From Palaemon carinicauda (Eukaryota > Arthropoda > Malacostraca > Decapoda > Palaemonidae): DNA of 64,000 nt. Where the stretch lies: positions 86,373,717-86,437,716 of the forward strand of contig NC_090745.1 in assembly GCF_036898095.1 (NCBI RefSeq), written 5' to 3'. Positions within the stretch are counted from its first letter, which is position 1. Each line of letters opens with the position of its first letter. The notes under the pieces are model-generated. The model was not told the origin of the DNA, did no database searches, and saw only the letters and a list, made by a program, of their open reading frames with translations. This document shows positions 20,761 through 33,744 of the stretch, piece by piece. Position numbers and translations under genes: made by a program.

Positions 20761-21760
20761 TAAAAATTACTTAAAATTTTTAATTTTTAGGCCCCTCCTC
20801 TTACAAACTTACTGGAAGAATAAACAGATTCTACACAAGCATCATTTCATCACAGCTAGGCCAATTCATAATAATATTCAGTCCCGTCAAATTTACTCAC
20901 ACTTGGGATTTTCTTTTCAATATGAAAATTCAATTCTCTGCATAATATTTTGTGTGGCTTTCAAAAGCAATTGGACTTTTATCATTTTGTTTTTAGTATA
21001 CTGAACAACACAGACATTCTACAGAAGCTAAGTCGCTCAAGATTTGCACATTACAAACTACAATCAAATGGGCAAAGTATAGGTCTTTTGATTGTGTTTA
21101 CTTGTGTTTTATAAAGTGCAGCTTGAATAGTTTTTTAGGGAATTAATAACCCGAGATAGGAACTTTAGCTACTTTGGGTTTGTTGGGTCTCAAATTTTGC
21201 AAAGAGGTAACTAAGGAAACCAAATAATGCACTGTGTTATTCTCAACTTCATCAATTGAAGACAGCATGGGATTATCAAGAATCATTTGATCCTCTAAAA
21301 ACTTTACTTAGTTGTTTGATGTTGAAATTTATATGAGGAACATTTCACTTCTTTACTAGAATGCATCTGTCCCTGTGTGGAACTTTCCACTAAACACATT
21401 CCCGAATCCTGTCCACTGCAACTGTTAACTAAGTTTTCTGATCTCATCGTGTTTGAGAAACTCGACACTTTGTGAAAAGGATTCTTCTTCTTGACTTGGG
21501 CTTTTTTTTCTTACTGTTCATGTTGGCACTCTGTATCTGTCTTTCCAGCATTACACACCTTTTCCTCACTACAGTTCAGGTTTTGTTATAAATCTACTTT
21601 TTCTTTAAAAACCCTTACCTACTAAGAAAGCAAAGAAAGGGATTTTGAAAATGATGGACAAGAGCTTACTAAATTACAACAAAAATACTCAATAACAAAA
21701 TACAAATAAAAATGAAAAAATTTAAATAATTTATATTTTTCCTAAACTTTTTTTTCACGA
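20761..21760. other. Intron sequence, no gene seen
   Basis: AT-rich, with no recognisable coding or repeat feature. Confidence 0.4.
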
Positions 21761-22800
21761 GGTGATAGGGTATGTGCTGAAAACTTTCCCATCAATAAGT
21801 TTAAGTTTTGGTTTGTTGTACAGGTGCTCACACCTGCTACCTGTGCTCTTTTTCTCATGAGAAAAGCACGCGTACTGCTGGTAGGATAAGGGCTCTGACC
21901 TTCCTTCTCCTTCATGGACGATCTCTACCACTTTTGGGAGAGAGAGAATAGAGCGGTATGTACCTAAAGTTGGCCCTTAGGAAACAAACTTGGGTATGGG
22001 CCGCTTCTGCAACTGTGTTCGGTCGTGTACTGAATGCACTGCCCTCAACAGAGTGTTGCTCTTTACCAGGAGACGTCTTATAAGAAGTCTGATCAGTGTA
22101 GCTACATGTCTCCCATTATCCCCCCCCCCTTCATAGATGAGGGAGAAGCAGTATGTATTGTACCAAGATCGTACCTAGCTTTGAGTGGTACGTGATACAG
22201 GTGTTCAAGCGCCTATTAACAGCACTTAATCTCGTACGAGACTGAGCTTTCATATTCTCGATCAGGATAAAAGGCAGCTGCCCTCTTTCAATCCTTCTTC
22301 CAACAGTTGCCAAGAGATGAGATCAAGTTCAGTCAAAATGATCATGGGGATCTCTTCCGTGTACACGTGGAAGGGACGGTTTGCACTGTACTGTGAACTT
22401 AACTACTTTGCCCAGCCAATTGATGTGAACTCCTTGGTGGAGATGATGACCCTAGTACGCTGGACACCTAGTACCTCTTCGCCTCGTTTGCAGGATGAGA
22501 GGTTACTTATCAGAAATGCTTCCTTCACCGAGAATGCATTTCGATATGAGCTTCAGGTCTTTACTGTGCTTGTTAGACACTGCATGATTGGACCCTTCAT
22601 GTATGTTCTTCAGCAATTTTTGGGTCACAACTTCTGGTATCTGCTTTGTTCCAGCTCTCCCAGTAAACAAAACTGCTGGAATAGGAACCTTGGCTATGAC
22701 ATCTTCCTTTCAGGAGTTCTTGGATTTCCTTGTGCTCGGTTTCCTATTATTGGTATTAAGAGTCAAGATATCATTTGAAAGGATTGATAATGTTTATAGG
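21760..22800. repeat. Unclassified dispersed repeat, copy 1
   Basis: The stretch 21770-22020 is similar to 47190-47540. Shared blocks include acctgctacctgtgctcttt plus ttctcatgagaaaag and gaacttttcccatcaa-type sequence. Both copies are moderately GC-rich and interrupted in all frames. The part after 22130 has open frames with no recognisable motif. The element type is unknown. Confidence 0.5.
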
Positions 22801-23597
22801 GAAATTAGATCCTAGGGGCATGCTTAAAGGACAAGGTTGAAGCTGAGGAAAGTTGCCCAAACTGAAGGTAGTAGCCCCTGTAGTGATAGATATTGGCTGC
22901 TCAATCTGTTCTTTCATTAAAGATTCATGGAAAAAATATTAGTCCTCCCTTGAAATTCATGGGTTTAATATTTATAGATTTGATCATTTACAATGGGGCT
23001 CTGTGAACATTCACAGTGCACATCCACACACACTTTAATTGGGAAAATTGTAAATGTTATTTGACATTGTTCAAATTATTGATTAAACTCTGAATGGGAG
23101 CAAAGAAATAACCTTGCTTAGTCAGGCAAAGTAATTAAACATGGTTCTCATGCTATGAATGGCTCTATTAGAAATATAAAATTGTATCGTTTTGTGTTTT
23201 TGTTTAGTATGCTCTTCATAGGAAATAATTCCTATTTCTTTGGATTACATTATATATGCTTCAGCTATAACTTAGTGTATAATTTCATAGCTTAGATATC
23301 ATTATAACCTCTGGTAACAAAGGCTGTTCTCAGCTACTCTTCCAAATCTGCACTTTGACCACATTCACATCTTTACCTCTGGTCTAAACTTTGTAATTCA
23401 ATCTCATCCAATCCATCTCCTTGGCACTATTTGTACAGATATGTGAGTGATTAATGACTATTGATATACCCAAACTGTTTTTATATACCAGGAACTTTAA
23501 TTTTAGGTCTGAAAATATCTCTAATTCGTATTAATAGATTTTATTATAAATTTGAATTCAACGAATTTTATATTGACCCATATATTTATTATTGCAG
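22801..23597. other. Intron sequence before the second exon, no feature seen
   Basis: AT-rich end of the 19.5-kb intron. Confidence 0.5.
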
Positions 23598-23742
23598 ACC
23601 TATGAGCAATGGAAGGAAGCATTACCTGATGCTAAATTTTTGGAAGAGATCATGCCGTCACAAGAAGATTTGAATGCTCTCAGAGAATCCTTGATGTCTT
23701 ACCGAGACAAAATTAAAGATGCAATACCTGATTTCACTTTGG
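23598..23742 (+). CDS. OPA1: OPA1 exon: region directly after the membrane anchor
   Basis: Acceptor tattattgcag, donor G|gttagt, enters in phase 0 and leaves in phase 1. It encodes TYEQWKEALPDAKFLEEIMP, then SQEDLNALRESLMSYRDKIK and DAIPDFTL. The WKExLPD sequence directly behind the hydrophobic anchor is a hallmark of metazoan OPA1, and the rest is an acidic helical segment in the intermembrane space. The first codon continues the frame from the anchor exon without insertion, and the last G is completed to an Asp codon by the exon at 27772. No stop occurs across the joined frame. Confidence 0.9.
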
Positions 23743-26700
23743 GTTAGTTTTATCTTTTATTGTAATGCTGTATTGGCTTGTTTACACCATTTCATATGTA
23801 GATGTCATTTCCTTCCGGAATAGTCAGTAGAGAGTTTAGAATATAAGTAAGTTTTAAAACTTTATTTCCAATGGAACAAACCCTTGCAGATTTAATATCC
23901 TTTAGCTTTGGGTATTGATAAACTGGTGAGATTGTAGGTTTTGTTAGCAGACAGAATTTCATGAGAGTATCTTTGTATCATAAAATTTTCTGCATTTATG
24001 AAAATGTGTCATTTTGTGAAGATCCAAAGTGTAACAGAAAGAATTAGTGTGAAGTAGTAGGTAGTGTGTTTACAGTTCTAATTTTATAGATCATTTATTT
24101 TCATGTAAATGCATCCATTTTTCTCCAGTAATTTGAATAATGCTTCGAAGAGAGAGATGAACCTTGCTCACTTCGATGTATGGGAAACTTGTTACGAACA
24201 TGTATTACTGTTTTCATAGTATACTTAAAAACATATGCACAAAAGTAGATAAGAATTTTATGAAATACGTTAATATACATTTACAAAGTATTGAAAAATG
24301 CTTAAGGAGGGTAATCCTTATGTTATTTGGATGAATTTTGTTACTTGGGTGACATACTGAATTGTAAAGCTAGTGTTTTGAGGAGATGAACAGTTCATCA
24401 GGAAAATTATAAATATGAAGGCAATATGAAAATTTGTAGTATGGTCCCCACGAAAGACCTTGGGGAAATAGAATCTGGGCAGATAGGATTTCATGCTGAA
24501 AGTGCACAAGGTAGAAGAGTGAAAAGAGAACTCATTACTATTTAGTACTGTAAGCGAAAATCTGGTATTTCCTATAATAACCGATAGCAGCAACTATTAT
24601 AAATTTTCTGTAAAGGTAGAGATTCAATAATCACTCAAAAAAATCCTCTATTGTACAATCATGTTCATAAGTGACAACACTGTGTACTTTAATTATCGTT
24701 CTCAAGTGAAGAGAATTATCTCTGTTTCTTTATAAACTTTTTGTATTATAAGAGCAAATCAGTACATATGCCAAGAATATATCTAATATAAAATGTAAAT
24801 AAATATTAACTTGTAAAAACTTAGCCATTTTCAGTAATATGCCATGAAATAAAATGAAATGTTCTGAAAAATGAAGATAAAACCAGGACTGCCAATCACA
24901 TTTAATCTTCATGAACAATAACAACATGAGAAAATCTGCCTCCCTGAATTTGAAAGGTTGGCATGCCTGAGAAGCTGTGAAACTATGCTGCAACTTATCA
25001 GTTGACATACGATGAGATTCAGTATTAAGTTTACTTCTCGCTTAGCTGAGGTTAGGGTAAAGGAGCATCAAGGGCAACATCAAATAAATTCTAGACTTTA
25101 AAGACAGGAAACTTCAGTAGCTAGCATGAGTTGTGATAGAAATGCACAGAAATAATATACTCCCCATCGAAATAAGCTCTAAATTAGATATAAGGCGGAC
25201 AATAATATTTCACTGGAGGCGCGAACCTCGAGAATCGTCCTAGATAAGGATGACCCCGATTCACTACTTGAGAGCAGGATAACTAGATCATTGCTAAAGT
25301 GAATTAATATGTTTTTATTCCTTTTATCCTTTATGATTATGTTAGATAACAATATATTTTCATCAATAATTATTATTTGCAAGTCAAGTAGGCTCATGCC
25401 TCAAATAAAATTTTCAGACCAATAGGCCTAGACCTAGTGTTGAGAGTTGATTCTTAATGAGTGCTTGACAATTGAAACCATACGCAATTAATAAAGCATT
25501 TTTATCATTTAAACTTTCCTTTTTAACTTTTTTCCAATTAAAACATATCAATCTGAAATTACAAGTAAGCCACTACAATAATTTAAAAGGTAACATTTCC
25601 CTCTAAATCAGCCACTTCAAAGGAACTTGCAGCTTGAGCTGCTGTATTTGGTAGAGTTGCTTTGTAGGATGACAATTTGTCCGAAAAAAAAGGACACATT
25701 ATCACCACTTATGGACATGACTGTAAAGCGTTCCTTTAGTTCCCATGGGTAAGAGGTAAAGCGTTCCTTTAGTTCCCATGGGTAAGAGGAATCAAGGGTA
25801 CGGTGTGGATACAGTACTCCTGGAACCTATTGTATCCTCCTGTTAAATATCATTCTTTTGAAGTCTTACCTATTGTCATGGTGTATTTTTGAGGGCAGTG
25901 TGTTTTTTCCTTTAATTTTTATACTGGTTGTACTCATTTCTTTACTAATTTGAGTTATTAAAGTATGCTAACTAATTTTGTTGAGGCAAGATTTTTTGAG
26001 GTTTTTAGAGTAAATAGACTTTTTTCTGCTGAAGTTGATTTTCTTTCTAGATATGTTTCATGCTGCAGCATTACTTACTTAATGTTGATTTGTTGTACTG
26101 ATTTTGATTCCTTAAATAGGGATCAGATGAATTAATATGTAGATTTGGCCGAGCTTGGAGCTATGGATCGAGAAGGTAAATGTAAGAAAATAGCTTTTGA
26201 TTTGGAGTAGTGTTCTAGTTCTTCGTTATTCCCTGCCCTCTTTATTTAAGTCCCCTATCATGGTACTATTGGCTCTGTCCTCAATGGCCTTGAGGTTCAC
26301 AGTGCTTGGGATTGGTCCTTATATTCCATACATCTATCCATCCATGTTAGCTCTACCCATTTGCCCAATGGCGAGGTCTTTACCGTCGTCAGAGGTTTTA
26401 TTTATTGCTTTCCTCTTGGTGTTTCTGTTGAGGTACATAGGATTTAATTTCTGGCACCAACCATACTGATTTCAGCAATAAATTGTTACCCAAATTATTT
26501 ATTTGACGCGAGTTTTGGCATAACGCTGTATAATGCTATTGTATCTGATCCTTGGGTGTTGGGTTGTCTTGGTAAATCCTTGAAGCTGATACGAGGTTGT
26601 AATTAATCTACCCTATGATTTGACTCTTGGTTCTAGCATCACTAGTTCTTTTATCTATCCTACACTGGTTCCTCTGCACTCAACATTTAAGACTTTCAAA

Positions 26701-27771
26701 ATATTTTTTTGTAATCAAGGTGAGAGTACAGAAAGTATAATACAGTACTCAAGAGTCTGTTTAAGCTGGTGCAATCAGCTGAGGATTGGAGTATTGAATT
26801 GGAGACCTTCCTTCTGATGGATGAGAGAATGAAACTTATATGATTTTATCCAGATGATGTAGTCAATGAATTTAATCTGCTGCTTTGTTGAAGATTTCAA
26901 TACAGATGTCTTCTTCCTTTACTGGTTTTAGATTTAAGCTAACAATAGAAATACAAACAACAGTTGAAGTCATTTAAAAATTGACTTGGTTGTTGATTGT
27001 TCCCCTTTGAGCCAAAAGCATATTAATATTTAATGTTTTGACTTAAGTGTCACACTTTAATATTCTAAGTTTCTGTTGAAGTTACTGTACGTTATTGGAA
27101 GACTTATCTATAGTTGTGCAGTCCTCAATGACCCCAGCGAGACACCAGTGGTTGTTTTTGCAGAACGCATGCATATTAATCAAGGTACAGTTTGGGCTGG
27201 TGTCCATAAATTCTAAATACAGCATAAGAAAATTTACTATTAAGATATAAAGGGGTTTAAACCAACAGCTCCTGTATTGTTAATGCAGAGCTTAGTACAC
27301 AGTTTCCTCTGCAGTGTACAGTATTTTACTGTTCTGGGTCTTCCAAGAGATGTATCTACCCATAAATGCATCTGAAATTATAAAAGCTTAGGGTAGTTTA
27401 TAGGAAATGAGCAGTTACTTATGAATGGTGAATACATTTTAACTTTACAGGTTGAATTGGGCCTATAGCAGGACTTTTAAGAAATATAAACAGCCGAGTC
27501 AACTCACTGTGGCCGGTATTTTGATAATGTGTATATACTGGTACTCTACTTGCTGTTCATTGTGTTAGGTATCAATTAAATGCTTCTATGAGAATAGTTT
27601 GTATCCTATTGAATACTTAAAACTATATTATTTAAACTATCTGATTGTCATAGAGACAGTCTTAACAGCTATTTTAAGACATTCACTAATCATCATAGCT
27701 AATGATTTTCTTTGGTGTCAGTAACTAACTTATGATTAATTTCATAAAAGACTCAAATTTTGTCTTAACAG
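23743..27771. other. OPA1 intron (4.0 kb)
   Basis: AT-rich DNA with no coding feature I can support. It contains the 33-bp tandem duplication listed separately. Confidence 0.6.
25723..25788. repeat. Perfect 33-bp tandem duplication
   Basis: Two identical 33-bp units, each running from gtaaagcgttcctttagttc to gggtaagag, lie head to tail. The identity suggests a recent event compared with surrounding sequence. Each copy carries ggtaagag, which resembles a splice donor, but I see no exon here. Confidence 0.95.
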
Positions 27772-27897
27772 ATCCTAAGCTCAAGGACCTTGGAGAAGAT
27801 AAATTTGACCAGCTTGTTTTATGGTTCAAAGAACGCTTGGATGATGCAATTCAAGCTGCCGAGGAGGAGAAAACTGAAAGCTCTTCTTATTTGGATG
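27772..27897 (+). CDS. OPA1: OPA1 exon: acidic helical intermembrane segment
   Basis: Acceptor tgtcttaacag, donor G|gtaaga, phase 1 on both sides (126 bp). With the G from the previous exon it opens with Asp and reads DPKLKDLGEDKFDQLVLWFK, then ERLDDAIQAAEEEKTES and SSYLD. A DPxLKxLG...WFKxRL pattern follows the anchor-proximal part of OPA1 in insects as I know the family. The length and charge fit the linker in which stress and constitutive proteases cut OPA1, but I cannot place a cleavage site. The intron that follows is about 21.9 kb and is filled by nested retroelements. Confidence 0.88.
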
Positions 27898-28934
27898 GTA
27901 AGATTACTATTGGTAATGTTACATATTCAATTTGTGATCTTCTATATTTGTATTTTTGTTAATCATTTAAGATATTTTAATTATATGAATTTTCTTTGCT
28001 GTAGTATACATAAGATACGGTGCACTATTATATTTTTCATTAGAGATGCTGTCCCTTGGTTTGTTAAGAATATTTTATCTAGAGGCACATATGAAATTTT
28101 TAATTTTTAGTTAGAGGAAGAATTTAATTTCTTAGATTTAGTTTTGCTCTAAATTAGGATTTTAGATTTTTTTGTTAGCCTGGTAATTTATTTAATTATG
28201 CTCCTTGAGTTACATTTTATAGGGCCCACTCTTAGGATTTGTAACAAGATGAAATGTGAAAATATGTAGCCAGATGAAATCATTGAAGTTGGACTGCTAG
28301 ATGAGAAAAGAGTGAAGTAAATTTATGAAAGTTAGAGGTTGAAAGCAATGAAGCTGGTTGCAAAAAGGTTTTTAACCCTTTGGTGATTCCACATTTAGCC
28401 AGGAGGAAAAGTAGCAATCCCATATAGAATATTTCTGGTTATTGCCCAAACTATAACACATGATCATTGGTTTGTTATATTGAAGAAAGATTAAACTTTT
28501 TCATGGTGTAACCAGAGTATCCTTGCAATGCTTAAAATATTTTGAAAAGTGAAGAAAAAGTGAATATTATACAAATTACATATAGATAATCTTTTAGAAT
28601 TTGAAAATATAAGAATTAATATAAAGGTTTTTTTTTAATATGTAAATTATAAAAGGCCAATCTCTTATGGTGCACAGTGGTATATTGTGTCAACCTATTG
28701 TACTTACGTTGACATTTCATAGTGTAACTAACTAAGGAATGAAGAAAGAAAGGAACTGAAAACTGAATAAATTTCATATATAACACATAAATAAAGTGAA
28801 AATATATTGTCAGAAAAAATTTAGCAATTGTAGAGCAAAGGAAAGAAAATTTTTATCTATGTAACTAAATTTACAATTAAGCTTTTTTTTTTTTTAGATA
28901 GAAGCATTCATAATTATTCCAACACTACTACAAA
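27898..28934. other. Start of the 21.9-kb OPA1 intron
   Basis: AT-rich, no coding feature. Positions 28740-28905 are similar to 43030-43205 on the far side of DIRS copy D (listed separately). Confidence 0.5.
28740..28905 (+). repeat. Imperfect direct repeat flanking DIRS copy D, left
   Basis: Shared blocks with 43030-43205 in the same order and orientation are ctgaataaatttc, a gtcagaaaaaa/gttagaaaaaa block, gcaatxgxagagcaaag, aatttttatct, and a T-run followed by taga or tataga. The match is clear but diverged. Confidence 0.7.
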
Positions 28935-28949
28935 CCTTACGCTATTTAT

Positions 28950-29110
28950 TAGGGATTACTGTATACAGTACTTGCAGCGAAGCTGAAACTAGCCATAAGA
29001 CTTTTAGCAAGGTATAAGGTACCCTACAGCTAGTTAGGGGGGGAGGGGGTAGGCGGGGTAGCTGGCCACCCCGCTCACACACACACACAGACACATACCT
29101 GTGCTGTCTA
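28950..29110 (+). repeat. Left terminal repeat, copy D
   Basis: The sequence tacaaaccttacgctattta, then gaagctgaaactagccataa, then gtaccctacagctagttagg, then cggggtagctggcc, is the inverse of 42700-42870. It ends in a short (AC)n run at about 29075-29092. Confidence 0.82.
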
Positions 29111-29479
29111 GTCACTTTATTTTTGGCTCGGTGAGAGTAGACTTCAGTCTCTCTCTCCTCCCCAACTGTTTTTTCTAGCCTCTAATTTACGTTTTTTAAC
29201 TTTTTTTTTTTTTTTTTTGTCCTTTTATCTTTATAGCGTGTCTTTTGTCAGTGGGAATCTTCTGAAGGGCTCAGTCCCTTCTCTTTGGTCTCTCTCCCTT
29301 TGAAGCCGTACTTACCGTAGGCTAGGGGATTCTCCTCTGTGAGTTCCTTAGAGGGGGACAGTTTTTCGCCTTCTTGTTGACATCACCGCTCACCCTCGGT
29401 GCGGTGGGCAGCGGCTGTTCCTTCGTTGGGAACGCCCTTCCTGCTTGTAGGTTAGGTTGTTCTTCCGAATATTTTTTCC

Positions 29480-30003
29480 AGCTAGTTATTTTGATTTGAT
29501 ATCTTCATACAGCTTTTCGACACCGCACTCCTTTGTTCCGGCTATGTCAGCCGCCAGAGGGAGTGCGCAGTCTTCAGTATGTTCTGTTCTCTCAGGGGAC
29601 CCTCCATCAACCATTGTTCAGCAATTCTCCCACTTTTGGGGAGAATTGCCGACAGCGGCAGCAGGGATTGGTCGCCTTTTCCCATCCGCGGGAGAGATTT
29701 ACTTCACGTGCTCGGGGTCTCTCCTTCGGGGGATTCCTCCACTGGGAATTCCCCGAAGGAGAGAACGAGGACTTGAAGGAAATCTCTAATGCGGATGGGA
29801 AAAGGCGACCAATCCCTGCTGCCGCTGTCGGCAGTTCTCCCCAAAAGTGGGAAGATTGCTGAACAGTGGCTGGTGGAGGGTCCTTTGCGAGAACAGAACA
29901 TACTGAGGACTGCGCACTCCCTCTGGCGGGTGCCATCGCCGGAACAAAGGAGTGCGTTGTCGAAGAGCTGTATAAAGAGATATCAAATCAAAATAATTAG
30001 CTT
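29480..30003. repeat. Large palindrome (two ~260-bp inverted arms, almost no spacer)
   Basis: The left arm runs from agctagttattttgatttga at 29480, and the right arm ends in tcaaatcaaaataattagct at 30003. The arms match in reverse complement along their length with scattered differences, around a centre near 29742 (gattcctccactgggaattc). Matching overlapping reading frames occur on both strands. The right arm starts where the target duplication of the nested LINE ends, so it seems to belong to the insertion rather than to DIRS copy D. Confidence 0.9.
29738..29750 (+). repeat. Left target-site duplication of the nested LINE
   Basis: The 13-bp tccactgggaatt is repeated exactly at 37826-37838, directly after the LINE 3' end. 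DIRS copy D sequence resumes after the second copy. It sits in the centre of the palindrome. Confidence 0.75.
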
Positions 30004-30516
30004 TAAAAAAAGAAAAAAAAGCCTTGATAAGGATGGGGGCTTAGGGATCAGCAGCTAGGCTCTGATGTTTGGTGAGAATTGCTTTCTCACTGGTCCTTCG
30101 TGCCAAGCTGTTGATCCAACTAAATTAGTCGGCACTTTCTCTTTTCCTTTTGTTTATTTCATTTTTTCTCCAATCTCCAACTCTTGGGCATGAACTTGTT
30201 GGTGACTTTGGCTTGCATTTGATTATGGTTTGGCTGCCTTTTTGGATTTGGCGCTGGTGGGATGGACGGCATGCCATATCAAAAGAACTTGAGTACCCGA
30301 CGTGCCCGAGCAAGGGGAAAGTTTTATGTCAAACCTTTCCCTCAGTGCTGGGTCTGATGTTGACGGACGTCATGACGCCGCAAGTGCTGAGGGCGGGGGT
30401 GTATCTATGGATATTGCCCCTAGGGTGGCCCTAATTTGAGGGATGACCCCATCCTCTAAGTGTGGCTCCTTGGTTGGTGGGGGGAATATCCAGATGAAAT
30501 ATGTCTTCTCGTCATT

Positions 30517-30876
30517 ATGGCGACATCGCCAAAACCTGTTGACGACCAATCCGTTTCCTCTCTGATTTTGGCTATGAATAATTCTAAAAGATCCATTGTT
30601 ACAATGGAACCATTTGAGGAACTTATAAAAACAGTAATCCTTTTAGTTAAGCCAGTGCCTTTGGACTGGAGTTTTTATGACATTCACAAAGAGTTTTCAA
30701 AATTTGGATCAATAAAAGAAATCAGGAATAGACTTGGCAATGATAATAAATTCTTTGAAAACTTGATTATGTTTGATAAAGTGACAGAAGCCCATAGAGC
30801 ATACAAGGAATTTAATTCAGCTACTATGAATGTTAGGCTTTCAAGGGCAGAAGAGATACCTAGGTATTTAGATGTA
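30517..30876 (+). pseudogene. LINE ORF1, 5' part, split by a DNA transposon
   Basis: ATG 30517 opens MATSPKPVDDQ..., and the frame has a stretch like an RNA-recognition fold (LLVKPVPLDWSFYDIHKEFS, FGSIKEIRNR). ORF1 of such LINEs is an RNA-binding chaperone that coats the element RNA. The frame breaks at the TA 30875-30876, where the DNA transposon begins. After that insertion the same frame goes on from 34579 when one TA copy is dropped, which shows that the insertion was precise. Confidence 0.85.
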
Positions 30877-31333
30877 CAGTGAGCCCTCGTTTATCGCGGT
30901 TGATAGGTTCCAGACCCGACCGCGATAGGTGAAAATCCGCGAAGTAGTGACACCATATTTACGTATTTATTTAACATGTATATTCAGACTTTTAAAACCT
31001 TCCCTTGTACGTAGTACTGTTAACAAACTACCCTTTAATATACAGAACACTTAATGCATGTACTACAGTACCCTAAACTAAAACAGGCACAAATATTAAA
31101 AGCGATTTTATATCATGCGTTTCCTAAACACGCCAAAAAGCACGATAAAAAATGGCAACCAATGTTTTGTTTATGTTTATCTCTGATCATAATGAAGAAA
31201 CAAACGCATTTACACATCTGTGTATAGGTTAGTTTTTGCATCGATTATATTGATTATTCAGTACAGTATGTTGATTTTTTTATTACCAATGTTTTACTTA
31301 ATTTTTCTTAGGACTTCCAAATGAAATGTTTTT

Positions 31334-31369
31334 CTTTATGACGCCGCCTGAAACGACGGCGTCATAAAG
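31334..31369. repeat. Perfect 13-bp hairpin inside the DNA transposon
   Basis: The arms ctttatgacgccg (31334-31346) and cggcgtcataaag (31357-31369) are exact reverse complements around a 10-base loop. The stem is GC-rich in an AT-rich context. Confidence 0.9.
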
Positions 31370-31523
31370 TACGCTCAGTAAACAAACGAAGGCATTTAAC
31401 GCACATGATGAAAGTGATAAATAATGATATTACAGTAAAAGCTTTTAGAAAATGTTATTACAAATATTATTTACTGTATCTATATAAAATCATACATACG
31501 TAGCAAAGCAGGAAAACAATTTA

Positions 31524-31524
<1 letters not shown>

Positions 31525-31591
<67 letters not shown>
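31525..31591. repeat. (GA)n microsatellite
   Basis: A nearly pure GA run with one interruption (gagagg). Confidence 0.95.
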
Positions 31592-31595
<4 letters not shown>

Positions 31596-31791
31596 TTTAC
31601 GTATGTAAATGTAAATTTTAAACAAAAAAATAGCCCCATTTCACATAAAATAGGTTATTACAAATATTTTACTTTATCATATTACAGTAGTCTGTATAAT
31701 ACTGTAAAGTTCAGTACAGTATGTTGTTGTTATAGTCGTGGCGATGAAATTCTCACGAAACAAAAACACGGTATTCGATTACAACAGCTGA

Positions 31792-31796
<5 letters not shown>

Positions 31797-31861
<65 letters not shown>

Positions 31862-32333
31862 GTTATACAATACTTACATATAGATGAAGAAACTAAAATT
31901 AGTTTTCTTAGTGTCAATTAAATACGAAACGAAAAAATTATGCCGAGTTTACATCCATTTCAATCGTTGCTAAAAATACGGCATCGATTTCATCAGCAAA
32001 CCACTATTTTTTGGGAAACATCATTTTATTCTAGAAAATTGCTATTCTTTAAATAGTTAATTGCATATTAAGAAAGCGTGTACTTTTGTTTTAAAATTTC
32101 GGGTGTGTTTTAAAAATCGAGTATTGTTGACTTCTTTTTGTTTTACTTTTGGCTGTGATGAGATCAGCTGACGTCTAGCTGCCGCTCTTGAGAGTGTACG
32201 AATACACTAACAAAGTATCGTTTATACCATTTCTTAACTTATTCAAACCGTCTACAGTATACAGTTGATATTACATAAGCCCCAATGTGTTATAACCTAT
32301 CAAATTTTTTTGTTTATTACATTTAAAACAACA

Positions 32334-32405
<72 letters not shown>

Positions 32406-32430
32406 ATTTAAAACAACACACACACACACA

Positions 32431-32465
<35 letters not shown>

Positions 32466-32967
32466 CCTCTCTCTCTCTCTCTCTCTCTTCGTGTTATACA
32501 ATACTTACATATAGATGAAGAAACTAAAATTAGTTTTCTTAGTGTCAATTAAATACGAAACAAAAAAATTATGCCGAGTCTACATCCATTTCAATCGTAG
32601 CTAAAAATACGGCATCCGATTTCATCAGCAAACCACTATTTTTTGGGAAACATCATTTTATTCTAGAAAATTGCTACTCTTTAAATAGTTAATTGCACAT
32701 TAAGAAAGCGTGTACTTTTGTTTTTAAATTTCTGGTGTGTTTTAAAAATCGAGTATTGTTGACTTCTTTTTGTTTTACTTTTGGCTGTGATAAGATCAGC
32801 TGACGTCTAGCTGCCGCTCTTGAGAGTGTACGATTACACTAACAAAGTATCGTTTATACCATTTCTTAACTTATTCAAACCGTCTACAGTATACAGTTGA
32901 TATTTCATAAGCACCAATGTGTTATAACCTATCAAATTTTTTTGTTTATTACATTTAAAACAACACA

Positions 32968-33027
<60 letters not shown>

Positions 33028-33054
33028 ATTTAAAACAACACACACACACACACA

Positions 33055-33114
<60 letters not shown>

Positions 33115-33589
33115 GTTATACAATACTTACATATAGATGAAGAAACTAAAATTAGTTTTCTTAGTGTCAATTAAATACGAAACAAAAAAATTATGCCGAG
33201 TCTATATCCATTTCAATCGTAGCTAAAAATACGGCATCCGATTTCATCAGCAAACCACTATTTTTTGGGAAACATCATTTTATTCTAGAAAATTGCTACT
33301 CTTTAAATAGTTAATTGCACATTAAGAAAGCGTGTACTTTTGTTTTAAAATTTCGGGTGTGTTTTAAAAATCGAGTATTGTTGACTTCTTTTTGTTTTAC
33401 TTTTGGCTGTGATAAGATCAGCTGACGTCTAGCTGCCGCTCTTGAGAGTGTACGATTACACTAACAAAGTATCGTTTATACCATTTCTTAACTTATTCAA
33501 ACCGTCTACAGTATACAGTTGATATTTCATAAGCACCAATGTGTTATAACCTATCAAATTTTTTTGTTTATTACATTTAAAACAACACA

Positions 33590-33657
<68 letters not shown>

Positions 33658-33677
33658 ATTTAAAAACAACACACACA

Positions 33678-33744
<67 letters not shown>

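Noticed and set aside
22131..22778. Possible genes at 22131-22313 minus and 22317-22778 plus
   Set aside because: No motif, no splice context, and the stretch adjoins an unclassified repeat.
29457..29936. Matching open frames on opposite strands, at first sight a sense/antisense gene pair
   Set aside because: They are the two arms of the palindrome read from each side.
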